Notes: a model not told the origin generated them from the letters alone. A stretch of DNA of 64,000 bases from Boswellia sacra (GCA_013180625.2 SNVD02014886.1:30778-94777), one strand, 5' to 3'; positions 11,263-22,938 are shown, counted from the first letter of the stretch. Numbers and translations are program-made.

Positions 11263-13378
11263 AACTAAAAAAATAACAATGCTAAAATAATCATGCTTAA
11301 CTAACTAATTTTTTAACTTAATCAACATGTCAATAGCATAATTATATCCTAAACTAAGCATTATTCCTAAGTATGCTTCTAATCATATCATTAAACATAA
11401 CTAAAATCCTAATCATGCGTACCAATCATAGCATTAATCTTACACAAGTTTCTAACAAAATATTAAAAGTAGAAGAATTAAGGATTTTGGCCCTCAATTC
11501 TTTGCCCTTTTCAACGATGATTACCTCTCTTTCAAAGCTTAGACTTCAAGAAAACTTGTGTACTAAAAAAACATTCGTTAAACAAAGTGTTTAGGAATTT
11601 TTAAATTGTTCCCCACAATTCCACACATGTCTTCCATGTATTGGGATTGTAAATAATAAATTCTTTTATAGGTGAACTGCAGCAGCGAAGGAACTACTTT
11701 TATTCAATGTGGGATCCTGAGAGTAGGAGTGCACCTACTGATGATGTAGGCACGTGCCTTCATGTGTAGGTGCCACGCCAATTCCTCAGGTCTTCTTATG
11801 GTTTCGAGAACCTTCTTAGGCGTGCATCCTCGAGGAGTGCAAGGGTGCATCTACTCTCTTGATTCTCATATCCATTTGGCTTGTTTTGTAAATTTTTGTG
11901 TTTTTTGGGATTTTTGAACTGGTTTTTGGACAGTTTTCTAGAAGTTGAGAAGCCTTATTTAAGAGAAATCACCCTCATCATCGGGCCTCAAATCATAAGC
12001 AGAGATTCCAATGCTTACAATATATTATTTATTTTGTTCATCGTAACACAACAAAACATGATTAATACAATAAGATATACATAATTAGGCATAATTTTTA
12101 ATAAACTAAATCGCCATGTCAAATTAAGAGAGATTTATTTTCATATCAAAAATTTCTAAAAGAAGAAAATAAGTTAAACAATGTGGTAACTACTGAAATA
12201 TCTTGTGCTACTATGTTCAGCTTGTAAGGTTTTATTAGCTCGTTGTATAGGGGGAATTATTGTTCATTTTGCTGCCTTCAGGCACATGTTTATTAACAAG
12301 ATTCAATTACAGTATACAATATTAAATTTATCAAGAATCTATTAAAACTGAAAATTACATATAATCTCAGTAAGTGTTGAGATGAAATAACAAATACCGA
12401 GTAATGAAGAGTAGGATATAAATATACATAAACAGAAATGGTATTATAGATAATTTAATAGATAACTTAATAGAAATAATAAATTAATCTTATTGAGTTG
12501 GGGCTTGATACATTTTATAATTTTCCATTACTAAGTTTTCAGCTAGTCATGCCAACATACAATTGTTTAAAGAGAAAAAACAAAGTAACAAACTCAATGA
12601 TAAAACAATCTAACAATAGAATATTTGGCAAGATTGTCTCGTGGGAGAACTGGATACGACGTTGCACTCACTTGAACCACTTGTCACTATTCTTCTCTTC
12701 ATATTTGAATATGAGAATCCAACTTCAATCTCGTGTCATGAGACTATCATCGACCTCAGCCTACCTTTTAAATCCAAGATCATAGTGAAGTTCATAGTCC
12801 CATGTGACAAAACTATGGTAATAACATCTGTAATATTACAACACCAATGTTTGCCTGTGCTAATCTCTTATTTTGAAGGGGATTCAAAATTGCGATTGTT
12901 TGATCTTGACCGATTTGATAACTTTTCTAGTTGTAGATTTGGGTTTAACATTATAGAAACGATATACAATGACTGAAACAACTACAAAATCCGTTATGTA
13001 CGTAAAAAAAAAAAAAAAAAATTCACGACAAAATGAACGAGAAGCAAACTTATAAGTAATAATCATCCGATATGTTTGTAACATCTCGTCGATGTCATTG
13101 AAGCAAACTTATAAGTGATAATTCCAATGGTTGTAGTATCTTACAATTGTCATTGGTGGTGGTGGTTTGCTTGCTGATTGTTTGCATCTCGATGTCGTAG
13201 CCATTATCCATTCCTTTTTCTTCTCCCATTGAGAATTTTTTAAAAAAGGCTACTTTTTTATGACTGTTATATACCATTGCGTACGCAAAGTAAACATGAA
13301 AGTTATTGGTACATAAAAATTGAGAGAAGGTGGAATTTATAATTTAAGATATATCCTAGATCAACATGATTACCTAAT
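11263..13378. other. AT-rich intergenic region; part resembles the methyltransferase 3' flank
   Basis: No gene could be supported. Short open frames at 12498-12976 show no domain and overlap each other in two frames. The segment 12275-12620 resembles the 3' flank of the O-methyltransferase gene (27610-27905): shared words include CAATATTAAATT.ATCAAGAA.CTATTAAA, TCAGTAAGTGTT..GATGAAAT and CAATGATAAAACAATCTAACA versus CATGATAACACGATCTAACA. The methyltransferase coding part itself is not found beyond it. An oligo-A tract (13003-13020) and a 22-bp direct repeat (GAAGCAAACTTATAAGT at 13043 and 13101) also occur. Confidence 0.45.
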
Positions 13379-13934
13379 TGTTGCGCAAAGGCGAAAGCGA
13401 TATAAACGAAACAACCAAATGCACAACCACAAACTATGCTAGATAATTGAATATAATAGCAACTAAAGAGGCAAACAATCAACCAACAATGTAGAATAGA
13501 AAGAACATCAAGATTTAACGAGGTTTGGTATTAGTACCTACGTCCTCGGACGTCGCTGAAGAAACCTTCCACTATCTTCAAAGAGAATTACAAACTCTTG
13601 GGCCATAATAAAAATACCACAACTTTTGGGTTAAATTGTAATTATCTGAATAGTTGGTCCAAACTGTAATTATTCAAACAATTGGGTAATACTACAAATA
13701 TCCAAAAATAAGGGGAAAAAACAAATATTACAAACTTTAAGGTTCTTAATAAAAAGCCCTTAAATTATGAGGTCTTTGTGTGAGACCTTACAAATATAGG
13801 AGGTGGAAGGGAATTTCTAATGGGACACTTAAACATCTCCCACATGGCTTCTTTTATAAGCACACATGAGACCCAAGTTTTACTACTTAACCAATATGGG
13901 ATCTCTTCCACTTGCATATGAGCCAAATTCAACA
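13379..13934 (-). repeat. 3' LTR of the copia element
   Basis: Starts TGTTGCGCAAAGGCG and ends GAGCCAAATTCAACA on the plus strand; the element reads minus, so this is the 3' LTR. It aligns end to end with 19464-20010 with many substitutions and small indels (for example a 9-bp length difference). Next to it on the inner side is minus-strand AAGATAGAGATT, the polypurine-tract position. It contains no gene. Confidence 0.9.
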
Positions 13935-15400
13935 AATCTCTATCTTGGTGAATATATTGACCCACCACAAATTTCTTTTTTTCCCATATTCTCTATCACA
14001 ACTGCAACGGCTCCAAATGTGCCCAATGGCACGGTCAAACTCGCACAATGTTGATCAAGTTCAAGCAATGACTAAACCTGATCGCTGTCACAAACTTAGT
14101 CAACACATCTATGGGATTCTCGACAGTCTCAATCTTCTGAAGTAAGATTCTCCCTTCATCAATAATCTTTTGTACAAAATGATACCGAACATCAATATGC
14201 TTCGTACGAACATGGAACACTGGATTATTCGCTAAATGGATAGTACTCTGACTGTCAAAATAAAGAGTAATCTTCTTCTACCCAATTCCTAATTTATCCA
14301 GTAATCCTTGTAACAAAATAGCTTCCTTCATAGCCTTTGTCATTGCCATATACTTTGCCTCCATAGTAGACAAACCCACTGTAGACTGTAAAGTAGACTT
14401 TCAACTCACTGGCGCTCTTGTAAGAGTAAACACATAATCAGTTGTCGACTGACGTTTATCCAAATTACCAACATAATCAAAATCAACATAACCAATAGCA
14501 TACTGATCACATGTATCATCCCTCTTAAAGACTAAGCTAACATCTATGGTTTCCAGCAAATATCGTAGACCATTTCACTGCTTGCCAATGTCCTTTACCA
14601 GGATCATGCATATACCTGCTCACAACTCCAACTGCATGTGAAATGTTGGGTCTTGTAAACATCATAGCATACATCAAGCTACCAACTGCATTAGCATATG
14701 GAACTCGAGATATATACTCTTGTTCCTCATCTATACTAGGAGATAAAGATGCACTGAGCTTCATATGAGGAGCAAGCAAGGTACTTACAGGTTTTGACTG
14801 CTCTGTAATGCCAAACCACTATAATACCTTCTGCAGATACTGCTTCTGAGTCAAACAAATCTTGCTTCGCCCTCTATCTCTACTAATCTCCATACCTAGT
14901 ATCTTCTTAGCTTCACCCAAATCTTTCATCTCAAACTCTCGATTCAATTGAGTCTTCAACTTTGCAATTTCTTCGACATTCGTCGAAGCTACCAACATAT
15001 CATCAACTTATAAGAGTAGATAAATGAAAGAACCATCATATAGCCTCTGAAAATACAGACAATTATGAAATTTGCTTCTTATGTACCTCTGACCTATCAT
15101 AAATCGATCAAATCGCTTATACCACTGTCTCGGAGATTGCTTCAAACCATAAAGCAATCTTTTCAGTTTGCATACCAAATTCTCCTTAGCAACAACTTTG
15201 AATCCCTCTAGTTGAGTCATATAGAATTCCTCTTCCAAGTCACTATGTAAAAATGCAGTTTTTACATCAAGTTGAAATAGTTCCATATTCATTTGAGCTA
15301 CCAAGGCCAACAAAATTCTAATAGAAGAATATTTCACAACTGGAGAAAATACCTCATTGTAGTCAATGCCTTCCTTCTGAGCGTAGCCTTTAGCTACCAA
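13935..15400 (-). pseudogene. Copia reverse transcriptase and RNase H, broken
   Basis: The minus strand from 15400 encodes a reverse transcriptase opening with MVAKGYAQKEGIDYNEVFSP, continuing through LDVKTAFLHSDLEEEFYM and YGLKQSPRQWYKRF. The next catalytic block is VDDMLVAS, but the codon that should be the Tyr of YVDD is a TAA stop (15008-15010). The C-terminal part (14779-14537) has AVGSLMYAMM and SRYMHDPGKGHWQAVKW, then a frameshift. The RNase H part continues to about 13990 with FDSQSTIHLANNPVFH and RTKHIDVRYHFV. With the stop inside the active-site motif no functional product is possible. It copied the element's RNA into DNA when intact. Confidence 0.88.
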
Positions 15401-15976
15401 CCTTGCCTTGTAGTAGACGTTATTCTTGTCAGGAAATCCATCTTTCTTTGCATATACCCATTTGCACCCAATTACCTTTTTACCCTTCGATAGTTGAGCT
15501 AGCTCCTAAGTTTCATTCTTTTGAAGAGACTGCATCTCTTTGCTCATAGTTGTCTTCCACTCATCAACTTCAAAACATCTAACTGTGTCTCTATAAGTGG
15601 AAAGAACATCAGCATCTACAACTGGAAGTGCATAGGCCACCACATCAGCAAATCGAGCAGGTCTGCAAATCTCACGTCTTGGCCTATTAACTGTAATAGA
15701 TTCTTGTTGCTATTGAGGTTCCTTAGTAGAACCTTCACCATAATCTCCTAAATCTCTCTCTGTCATAGGAGTACCATTATCTGTCTCAACAGATCTAACT
15801 AGGTTCAATGTTGTCGTTTCAAACTCTACCTGCTACTAAGTATGCTCCACCGACTGTGGAGTACCATTCACTTTTGTCTGGTTTTTTTATTTCTTCAATA
15901 TTGAAGACTTGTCAAATTCCACATCTCGGCTGGATACAATCTTCCTCGAACTATGACACCAAAGACGATATCCTTT
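15401..15976 (-). pseudogene. Copia linker between integrase and reverse transcriptase
   Basis: The minus strand immediately left of the solo LTR resumes with GYRLWCHSSRKIVSSRDVEF (integrase C-terminal GKGYRLW and SRDV signature) and continues in broken frames through a Ser/Thr/Pro-rich linker into the 'VDADWLFVKKDGFPDKNNV'-type start of the reverse transcriptase region. Several in-frame stops occur. It joins the integrase part right of 17810 if the solo LTR and one target copy are ignored. Confidence 0.75.
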
Positions 15977-17805
15977 TGTTAGCCCTAAGGCTACATGATA
16001 ATTTTGATGATAACAATACACATTGATTCATTGAGATTTACTAACATGTTTATTTATGTGCAAGAATAAGATTATTAAAATAATTGTAAAATCAAGATGA
16101 GGCTTATTAAATTGAAGTGTTGAAGCTAAGGAGAAGACTACATATTAAAGGCACCAAAGTTTAAGTACAAGGTTTGATTCAAGGAATGTGACATATGAGC
16201 AATGTTCTATCAATTGGTCATATATTTCTCTAAAAAGTCCAAATAACGTGATTCTTGAGCCTTTGGAAAGCTTATTCAATTTATAAAATTTCATATGTTT
16301 TAAATAAATTCAAATTTTAAGTGCAAGATCGTCCAAATCATCATGCAAGTTGAAAGACAAATGGAAGTAGCTGACATGAGCACCGAATACTCTTTTGGAC
16401 ATATCTTGAGCTAGAAATATCCAAATGACTTCATTCTTATGGCATTGGAAAGAGGACTTAATGAGTCACATTTCATATGTTTTGAAGAAATTTAAATTTC
16501 AAATGGAAGGCTGACATAATTGACATGCAATTCGGTGGACTGACATAGAGAAGAAAAATCAACTCATATGGGCACCGAATGATTTTTTGTCCATATCTTG
16601 AGATAGAGATATCCAAATGACTTGATTCTTATGGCATTGGAAAGATAATTCAATGGAGAAAATTTCATATTCTTTTAAGAAATTCAAATTCCAAGTGAAA
16701 TGCTGACATAATATACATGCAAGTCGGTGGACTGACACATGGAAGAAAAATCAAGTCACATGATCACCGAATGGTGTTTTGGCTATATCTTGAGCTACAG
16801 ATATCCGAATGACTTGTTTCTTGATGCGTTGGAAAGCTTATTCAAATGTGAAGATCTTTTATGTTTTTCAGATTTTCAAATTTCAAACATAACATTGACA
16901 AAAATGGCAGACAAGATTACAGTTTTTATGGTGGGCAGAAAATTTGGAGTTGGTGTCTTTACTTGACTAAGTTCATCCCATTTGCCTATAAAAGGAGCCC
17001 TTCTCCCATGCATTCAGCAAGAAGTGAAGAGGAGAATCCATCAAGCCACAAATAAGAGAAATATCAAGTTTATAGAGCTTTTATATTCTTTATCTACTCT
17101 TTGACGAGAGTTGTACTTTTGTTGTAAAAACTTTTCTTTGTTCTTATATTGTGTGAGAGTGAATCTTCTTGTAAAGGATAAAAGATATCCTTGAGAGAAC
17201 TCTTTCCTTGGTGAGGTTGTTCATCAAGAAGAACTCTTGGTGTGGTGTTATCAAGGGTTGAAGAAAGTTGCCTTGGTGAGATTGTTCATCAAGACGAACT
17301 CTTGGTGTGGTGTTATCAAGGGTTGAAGGAAGTTGCCTTGGTGAGGTTGTTCATCAAGAAGAACTCTTGGTGTGGTGTTATCAAGGTTTGAAGGAAGTAG
17401 CCTTGGTGAGGTTGTTCATCAAGAAGAACTCTTGGTGTGGTGTTATCAAGAGTTGGAAGAAAAAGTCTTGGTGAGGTTGTTCATCAAACAAGTTGTAAAG
17501 ATTTCTACAACTTAGTGGAAAGCCTAGCTTGTGGAGCTAGGAGCCCGTGGACGTAGGCAAGGTTTGCCGAACCACGTAAATCGAGTTTGCACTCTCTCTA
17601 TCCCTATTTCTTTATATTTACTTGCACTTGTGATTGTTCTTTATTTCTATTCTCTTGATTGCATTCTATTTTCATCTTCTTCACCTTTATTCTCAAAAGA
17701 AAGAGTGAACTAATTTTGATCTTTCAAGAAAAGTTTTATAAATCCGTTTTGATAAATAAAAACCCAATTTACCCCCCCTCTTGGGTTGCCATACCTGGGT
17801 CAACA
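15977..17805 (+). mobile_element. Solo LTR (1829 bp) inserted in the copia element
   Basis: Begins TGTTAGCCCTAAGG and ends CCTGGGTCAACA, flanked by the 5-bp duplication CCTTT (15972-15976 and 17806-17810). It interrupts the copia integrase between GVKG and GYRLW. No internal coding region exists, so it is a solo LTR rather than a full element. Plus orientation is indicated by a TATA box (TATAAAA, 16987-16993), a downstream transcript-like part with a 65-bp tandem repeat, the word GTGGACGTAGGCAAGG followed by CCGAACCACGTAAATC near 17548, and a C-rich ACCCCCCC stretch near the 3' end, as in several plant LTRs. Its 5' half also contains imperfect internal repeats of ~180 bp (CATATCTTGAG..AGATATCCAAATGACTT near 16400, 16600, 16790). 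A truncated relative is at 35951-36799. Confidence 0.88.
17206..17490 (+). repeat. 65-bp tandem repeat, about 4.4 copies
   Basis: Units start at 17206, 17271, 17336 and 17401, each opening CCTTGGTGAGGTTGTTCATC and containing AAGAAGAACTCTTGGTGTGG; a fifth, partial unit starts at about 17466. Units differ by only a few bases. It lies in the transcribed (R/U5-like) part of the solo LTR. The truncated related LTR at 35951 ends before this point, so whether the array is shared cannot be seen. Confidence 0.9.
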
Positions 17806-18251
17806 CCTTTTACTCCACAAGCAAATCCCAAGAAAATCGCTTTCTTGGCTCTAGGATCTAGCTTAGATTCTTTCACATGATAATGTGCAATTGAACCAAA
17901 AATATGTAAAGAATCATAATCAGAAATAGGTTGTCTAGACCATACCTCCAATGTAGTTCTATCACCAATAGCAGCTGAAGGTAAACGATTAATGAGATGA
18001 CACGCATAAGTCACAGCCTCAACCCAAAATTCCTTGCCCAACCCAGCATTGGACAACATACACCAAACTTTCTCTAGCAATGTCCAATTCATGCATTCTG
18101 TCACCCTATTCTGCTGTGGCATACCTCTAACAGTAAAATGACATACAATACCTTCATCTTGACATAATTTAAAAAACTGATCACTATAATACTCACCACC
18201 ATTATATGTTCTGAGATATTTGATCTTCTTGCCAGCTTGTGTTTCAATCAT
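17806..18251 (-). pseudogene. Copia integrase core, broken by solo LTR
   Basis: The minus strand from 18251 reads ETQAGKKIKYLRTYNGGEYY, the first part of the DDE integrase core, then GIVCHFTVRGMPQQNRVTE (core Glu region, with the usual N.G.AER degraded to NRVTE), the VWCMLSNAGLGKEFWVEAV helix and AKKAIFLGFACGVKG. At GVKG the solo LTR begins; the last codons before its end belong to the LTR. Upstream (18497-18252) the frame is broken between the GAG-pre-integrase zinc-binding part and the first core strands. It would integrate element DNA; this copy cannot. Confidence 0.85.
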
Positions 18252-18497
18252 CTTTTTTCATTTAAGAAAAGCACCAAGTACATCATCTTTTGATTTCAAA
18301 CAGTACACCCAAGTTCTTCTAGAAAAGCCATCAACAAAAGTAATAAAGTAGTGCCTACCTCCCATTGATGCAGTTTTGGTAGGTCCCTACACGTCTGAGT
18401 GAACATAATCAAGAATACCCTTGGTATTATGAATAGTGGTGCCAAATTTCACCCTTTTTTGCTTTCCCAAAACACAATGCTCACAAAAATCTAGCTT

Positions 18498-19301
18498 TCA
18501 GGTCTTTGCACCTTCCAATAAGCCTCGTTTCAACAAACTGAATAAGGCTTTCTCACCTGCATGTCCCAAATGCATATGCCATAGTCTCGTGATCTCTGAA
18601 TCTGTATCATTATCAGAAACCATAGTCGTTGATCCAATAACCACACTACCATTATAGTAATACAAGTTGTTCCTCCTAGTGTCTTTCAATCCCACAAGAG
18701 CGCTTGAAGTGACCCTCAAAATACCATCTCGAATAGATACAACATAGTCTTTAGATTCCAAGGCTCCCAAAAAGATAAGATTATTTTTCAACTTCGGTAC
18801 ATACCGAACATCTATCAGAACTCTAGTCAATCCATAATGATTCCTCAATCGGATCAAACCTATCCCAGCAGTATGGCAAATATCATTATTGCCCATATAC
18901 ACAACTCCACAATCAAGCTCTTCAAACTGAAAGGACCATTCTTTATGTGGACACATATGATAAGCACAACCCGAATCCATAATCCACTCATCAGAACCAG
19001 AAGTGGATGGATGGCCAACTAGACTTATATCAAAATCACTATCATCCTTACGCTCAATAACACATGCATCAGAAATAGCCTTGCCCTTATCTTTCTTTCT
19101 CAACTTAGGATAATCTTTCCTCCAATACCCTTTCTTACGACAAAAGGCACACTCATCTTTTCCTACTCTACCCCTCGACCAAGATTTTTCTCTTTTTTTC
19201 GGTTTCTTACTATGACTACACCATCTCACTATCAATGCATCTATTTTTGCATTTGTCACAGTCACTGTCTTCTTCGATACAGTTGACGATGATGCCATCA
19301 C
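18498..19301 (-). pseudogene. Copia zinc knuckle, protease and GAG-pre-integrase
   Basis: A 267-codon open frame. Residues ~50-65 hold the nucleocapsid zinc knuckle, read as CAFCRKKGYWRKDYPKL: the usual CX2CX4HX4C has lost His and the last Cys (both Tyr), so zinc binding is lost. Residues ~106-115 contain the protease site MDSGCAYHMCP. Residues ~240-267 carry the GAG-pre-integrase block LWHMHLGHAGEKALFSLL. The frame starts with a short Ser/Thr stretch instead of a ~250-residue gag, so most of gag is deleted. The ORF is open but the two lost zinc ligands and the missing capsid show it is not functional. Confidence 0.85.
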
Positions 19302-19448
19302 TACCTCTTATAAATAGGCTCGATACACAAATCACCAATAACCAAGCTCCAAACAAACTATTATATTCAATAACTAGCATCCAAATTCAACAGCCCAGAA
19401 TAGTAGTAAGTGCTACAATGAAATAGCCACTAACTACCCAAAACCATA

Positions 19449-19461
19449 GGCTCTGATACCA
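19449..19461 (-). other. Primer-binding site of the copia element
   Basis: The minus strand reads TGGTATCAGAGCC two bases after the 5' LTR end, complementary to the 3' end of initiator methionine tRNA. This is the standard priming site of plant copia elements and fixes the element's orientation. Confidence 0.92.
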
Positions 19462-19463
19462 AT

Positions 19464-20010
19464 TGTTGCACAATGGCGAAAGCGATAGCAACAAAACAAC
19501 CAAATGCACAACCACAAACTATACTAGATAATTGAATATAATAGCAACTAAAGAGGCAAATAATCAACCAACAATGAAGAAATAGAAAGAACACCAAAAT
19601 TTAATGAGGTTTGGTATCAGTACCTACATCCTCGGGCACCTCTGAAGAAACATTCCACTATCTTTAAAGAGAATTACAAACTTTTGGGCCACAATACAAA
19701 TACCACAACTATTGGGTTAAACTGTAATTACCTGAATAGTTGGGCCAAACTGTAATTACCCAAACAATTGGGTAATACTATAAATAAAGGGGGAAAACAA
19801 CTATTACAAATTTTAAGGTCCTCAATAAAAGGCCCTTAAACTATGAGGTCTTTATGTGAGACCTTGCAAATATAGGGGGCGAAAGAGAATTTCTAATGGG
19901 ACACTTAAACATCTCCTACATGGCTTCTTTTATAAGCCCACATGAGACCCAAGTTTCGCTACGTAACTAATGTGGGATCTCTCCTACTTGCATATGAGCC
20001 AAACTCAACA
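19464..20010 (-). repeat. 5' LTR of the copia element
   Basis: Starts TGTTGCACAATGGCG and ends GCCAAACTCAACA on the plus strand; pairs with 13379-13934. Together with the primer-binding site at 19449-19461 it is the 5' LTR. The adjacent CTAAT (20011-20015) is the right-hand target duplication. Confidence 0.9.
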
Positions 20011-20015
20011 CTAAT

Positions 20016-20692
20016 ATATTGGATAGACGCTAGGTTTTCTCAAAAAGAAAAGAATATTAATTATAAAAATTATTGAAGATGAATCTTTGAAAATTAAAAC
20101 CAAATGTAACGTTAGCAATAATAGGAATTTGTGATAGTGTAAATCCAATGATATTCAAATTCGTGAGTGTAAACTCAATAATTCTAAATATATAATGAAA
20201 GTGTATAACCTTACTTATAAAATTTGACATGTCACTAAGTTATTGGTTGGGACCTCACGAGTTTATGTCAACAATTTTTTCTATAAGTGTAAGTCATGAC
20301 TTATTCCTAAGTATGTCACAGGAAGTTTAAGAATATTGCATTTATCGTTCAAATAATTTATTTCTAACACAATGTTTTGGTAGAAAGAAATTATTTTAAA
20401 GTATTTAGTTATCAATAATAATATAAGGATTTTAGATAAATGAATAAAGTTTCTTAGTACAGAGATCGGTTTTAGTAGAAAACAATAAGTTTCTTCAACC
20501 ATTATGAGTAGAAATTTTCAAAATACTAAGCTAGTATCCTTACCGAGTGAAAATTTCAAATTCAAGTTTCAAGTTTTTGGGACTTATTTGGGCGTAGATA
20601 GAGGCTTCTCTTAGGAATTATTCATGCACCATAGAGGCTTTTTCGTGGGACTTGTTCAGGCTGTTATGGAGGCTTTGGGCCATGCTTCCAGG
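20016..20692. other. AT-rich intergenic DNA
   Basis: No gene, RNA or mobile element is recognisable between the copia element and the hAT MITE. The phrase 'GGGACTTGTTCAGGC' near 20650 with 'CATAGAGGCTTTTTCGTGGG' and 'TTATGGAGGCTTTGGGCCATG' is a short imperfect repeat. Confidence 0.5.
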
Positions 20693-21384
20693 CAGGGACG
20701 GAGCCACATAGTGACGAGTGGGGGCAATTGCCCCCACTGGATTTGCAAAATTCATTTATTCCCCTTACTGTTTATATTTTAACACAATTAATAAACCTTT
20801 TCTTTTCTAATTTAAGTAATTTAAATTTCTAATCTATCTTATAATCACAGTATACCATTAACACTTCAACAATAGTTATCTATATTATGCTATTAAATTT
20901 TAATATACGGTTAATTAATATCATAATATATTTTTAATTCACAATATTCCATATTAATTTATCAATTTATGAAACATTCAAGTTAAGAATTAAATTACAA
21001 TAAACTAACCTTCTATCAAGTTTTTTTCGTATAATATGTTTCACAAAAGTACTTATAAGTAAAAAATATTTTCTATACAAAGAACCTATATGTCAAATAT
21101 TCTTTTTTTTTCTACACAAAGAACCTATATATCAAATATTCTTTTTAAGTATTTTTATTGATATTAATTTAACTTTACAAATAAATATAAAATAGCTTTT
21201 GAACGAGTACTTTTTATATTTTATAAATATTTTTCTTTTAGGCTCTTAATTATACAATCTTTTAATATAAGAAAATATATAAATCTAATAATAACTATGA
21301 TTTTTTTATTTTTATTTTTTGTAAATAGTTTTTTTTAATGCCTCAATTTACCCCCACTCAAGTAAAAAGCTGGCTCCGTCCTTG
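20693..21384. mobile_element. hAT-like MITE (692 bp) with 8-bp target duplication
   Basis: Terminal inverted repeats CAGGGACGGAGCCA and TGGCTCCGTCCTTG are flanked by a perfect 8-bp duplication CTTCCAGG (20685-20692 and 21385-21392), the size made by hAT transposases. The interior is very AT-rich with no ORF, so it depends on a transposase made elsewhere. Subterminal GTGGGGGCAATTGCCCCCAC is a 20-bp near-palindrome. Two further members of the family are at 37657-38418 and 42521-43301. Confidence 0.9.
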
Positions 21385-21392
21385 CTTCCAGG

Positions 21393-21884
21393 CACTTTTG
21401 TGCGAATTTGTTCATGTGTTTTACCAATGCAAATAGATATTCTACTTGTATTATGAGGTCGATATATACCACCAAGTTACATATATAACCAATTTTCTCT
21501 TAGGTACCTGTTTAATTAGTGAAATTTTATTTTACATTTTCCCCCTTTGGAGGTTCCAGGATTTTAATCAATACAATAGGAATTCGAGCTAATGTAATTG
21601 CTCATGTGATGGTGCTAGGACATTTATTTTTAGTTTTATTTTTTTTTCTTGCAAAATTTCTTGTAAGGATGTTTTGCGGAAAAGAGTTGTATTGGATAGT
21701 TGCGATATTTATGTTGCACTGGTTTTTAGTTTGAGGCTGAGATAAATCTCTTATTCAATAAAACGGGTTGCATTACCACGCAAGGTTCATAAATAGGCTC
21801 TGAAGGAATTGCTATATGAGAATGATTTGATAGTGTTGCTCTGAGTTGATATGAGAAATCTCATGTTACTAGTATAAAGCAAAC
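21393..21884. other. Intergenic sequence left of the chromovirus
   Basis: No gene can be supported. A 71-codon open frame at 21519-21734 has a weak likeness (RANVIAHVM) to the end of a LINE RNase H domain, too short to call. No LTR is found in front of the chromovirus gag. Confidence 0.45.
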
Positions 21885-21889
21885 TATCT

Positions 21890-22875
21890 CAAGTGTGGAC
21901 AACACCATTGAAGGCCTTTCCGACGGTCTTGAAGGCCTGGAGACGGATTATAGGGAGATCACTCAAGCCACTAAGTCTAGCATACTTTAACTCGGCAAAG
22001 CTTACAAAAAATAGCTCTACAGTCTTACACGAGAACTCCATGGCTTACAGACCTTTGCGGAGCAGGAATTGCAAGCTATCCGTGCAAAAGTAAAGAAAAA
22101 TTGCTTGGAATAGGAGAAGCACTGATGCGACCATGCTAGCCCATCTTACACAAGTGCCTACTTCTACCACATACCACGTCATTCACAATGTCACCGATGT
22201 CGAGGCTTCTTGTTCGGCGTTGAGTAATACTTCAAGGCTAAGGGTGTCCATGATGATGCTTCAAGGATCGTTATTGCGCCCATATTCCTTCATAAGGTAG
22301 CCCAACTATGGTGGCGTCAAAAGCATGGCGACAAAGGCAAGGGCATTTGCTTCCTTCGCACATGGGAAGATTTCAAGAGAGTGCTTCGTAAGCACTTATC
22401 TCCTAGCAATACTAAATGAGAGGCAAGGGGTCACCTCCATCGATTGAGAAAAAGCGGCTTCATCTGGGATTACATCAAGAAGTTTTCAACAATAATCCTA
22501 GATATTAAGGACATGCCTGACAAAGACTCCCTCTTCTACTTTCTCGATGGTCTCAAGGATTGGGCAAGCGTAGAGCTTGAAAGGTGTGGCATACAAAATC
22601 TTGATGATGCCATAGCCGTAGCTGAGTCCCTCACAAAATACACATCCCAATCCAAGGAAAGGAAGGCTAGTCATGCTAAAGGTGGGGGAGAGCGGAGTGC
22701 CAAAAAAGACCATAGTCCAAAGGAAGGTGGTGCCTGCAAACCATCGTGGGGTGAGAAGCATGATAAGTCTAGCCAAGATAAGTCTAAAGCCCATAACCCT
22801 AAGAGCCCTTGCTTAGTTGTGATAGACCTTATTAGATACGTGACTACCCAAAGAGGAAGACCCTCAACACCCTAG
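21890..22875 (+). pseudogene. Chromovirus gag
   Basis: Decayed frame from about 21890 with a coiled-coil-like N-terminus, then (22260-22440) APIFLHKVAQLWWRQKHGD and TWEDFKRVLRKHLSPSN, the retrotransposon-gag signature, followed in the open part (22444-22875) by DYIKKFSTIILDIKDMPDKD, FYFLDGLKDWASVELER and AIAVAESL. A Lys/Ser/Gly-rich tail follows. A stop (TGA at the GAAATGAGAGGC junction near 22417) and earlier TAG/TAA codons break it. Gag would form the particle. Confidence 0.85.
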
Positions 22876-22938
22876 CAACTCAACATGAGGGTGTACAAAG
22901 CAAGGAACCCCAAGCGGGGATGAGATCTCTCCCCATAA

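Larger units (their letters stand above)
13379..20010 (-). mobile_element. Ty1/copia LTR retrotransposon, degenerate, with target duplication
   Basis: Two long terminal repeats (13379-13934 and 19464-20010) with TG...CA ends flank the element, and the 5-bp target duplication CTAAT is present on both sides (13374-13378 and 20011-20015). The minus-strand order is 5' LTR, primer-binding site, zinc-knuckle/protease, GAG-pre-integrase, integrase, reverse transcriptase, RNase H, 3' LTR: the copia order. Gag is almost gone: the first frame starts only about 160 bp after the primer site and goes straight to the zinc knuckle, so a large gag deletion is likely. A solo LTR (15977-17805) splits the integrase C-terminus. 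Stops and LTR differences show it is old. Domain wording resembles the Tork/Tnt1 group, from memory. Confidence 0.92.

Noticed and set aside
12498..12976. Two overlapping open frames of 95 and 111 codons
   Set aside because: They overlap in different frames, show no domain, and lie in a region partly derived from the methyltransferase 3' flank.
17198..17490. CRISPR-like array
   Set aside because: 65-bp units are contiguous tandem repeats without unique spacers, inside a plant LTR.
21519..21734. 71-codon frame with a weak RNase H likeness
   Set aside because: Only a ten-residue similarity; nothing else of a LINE is present nearby.
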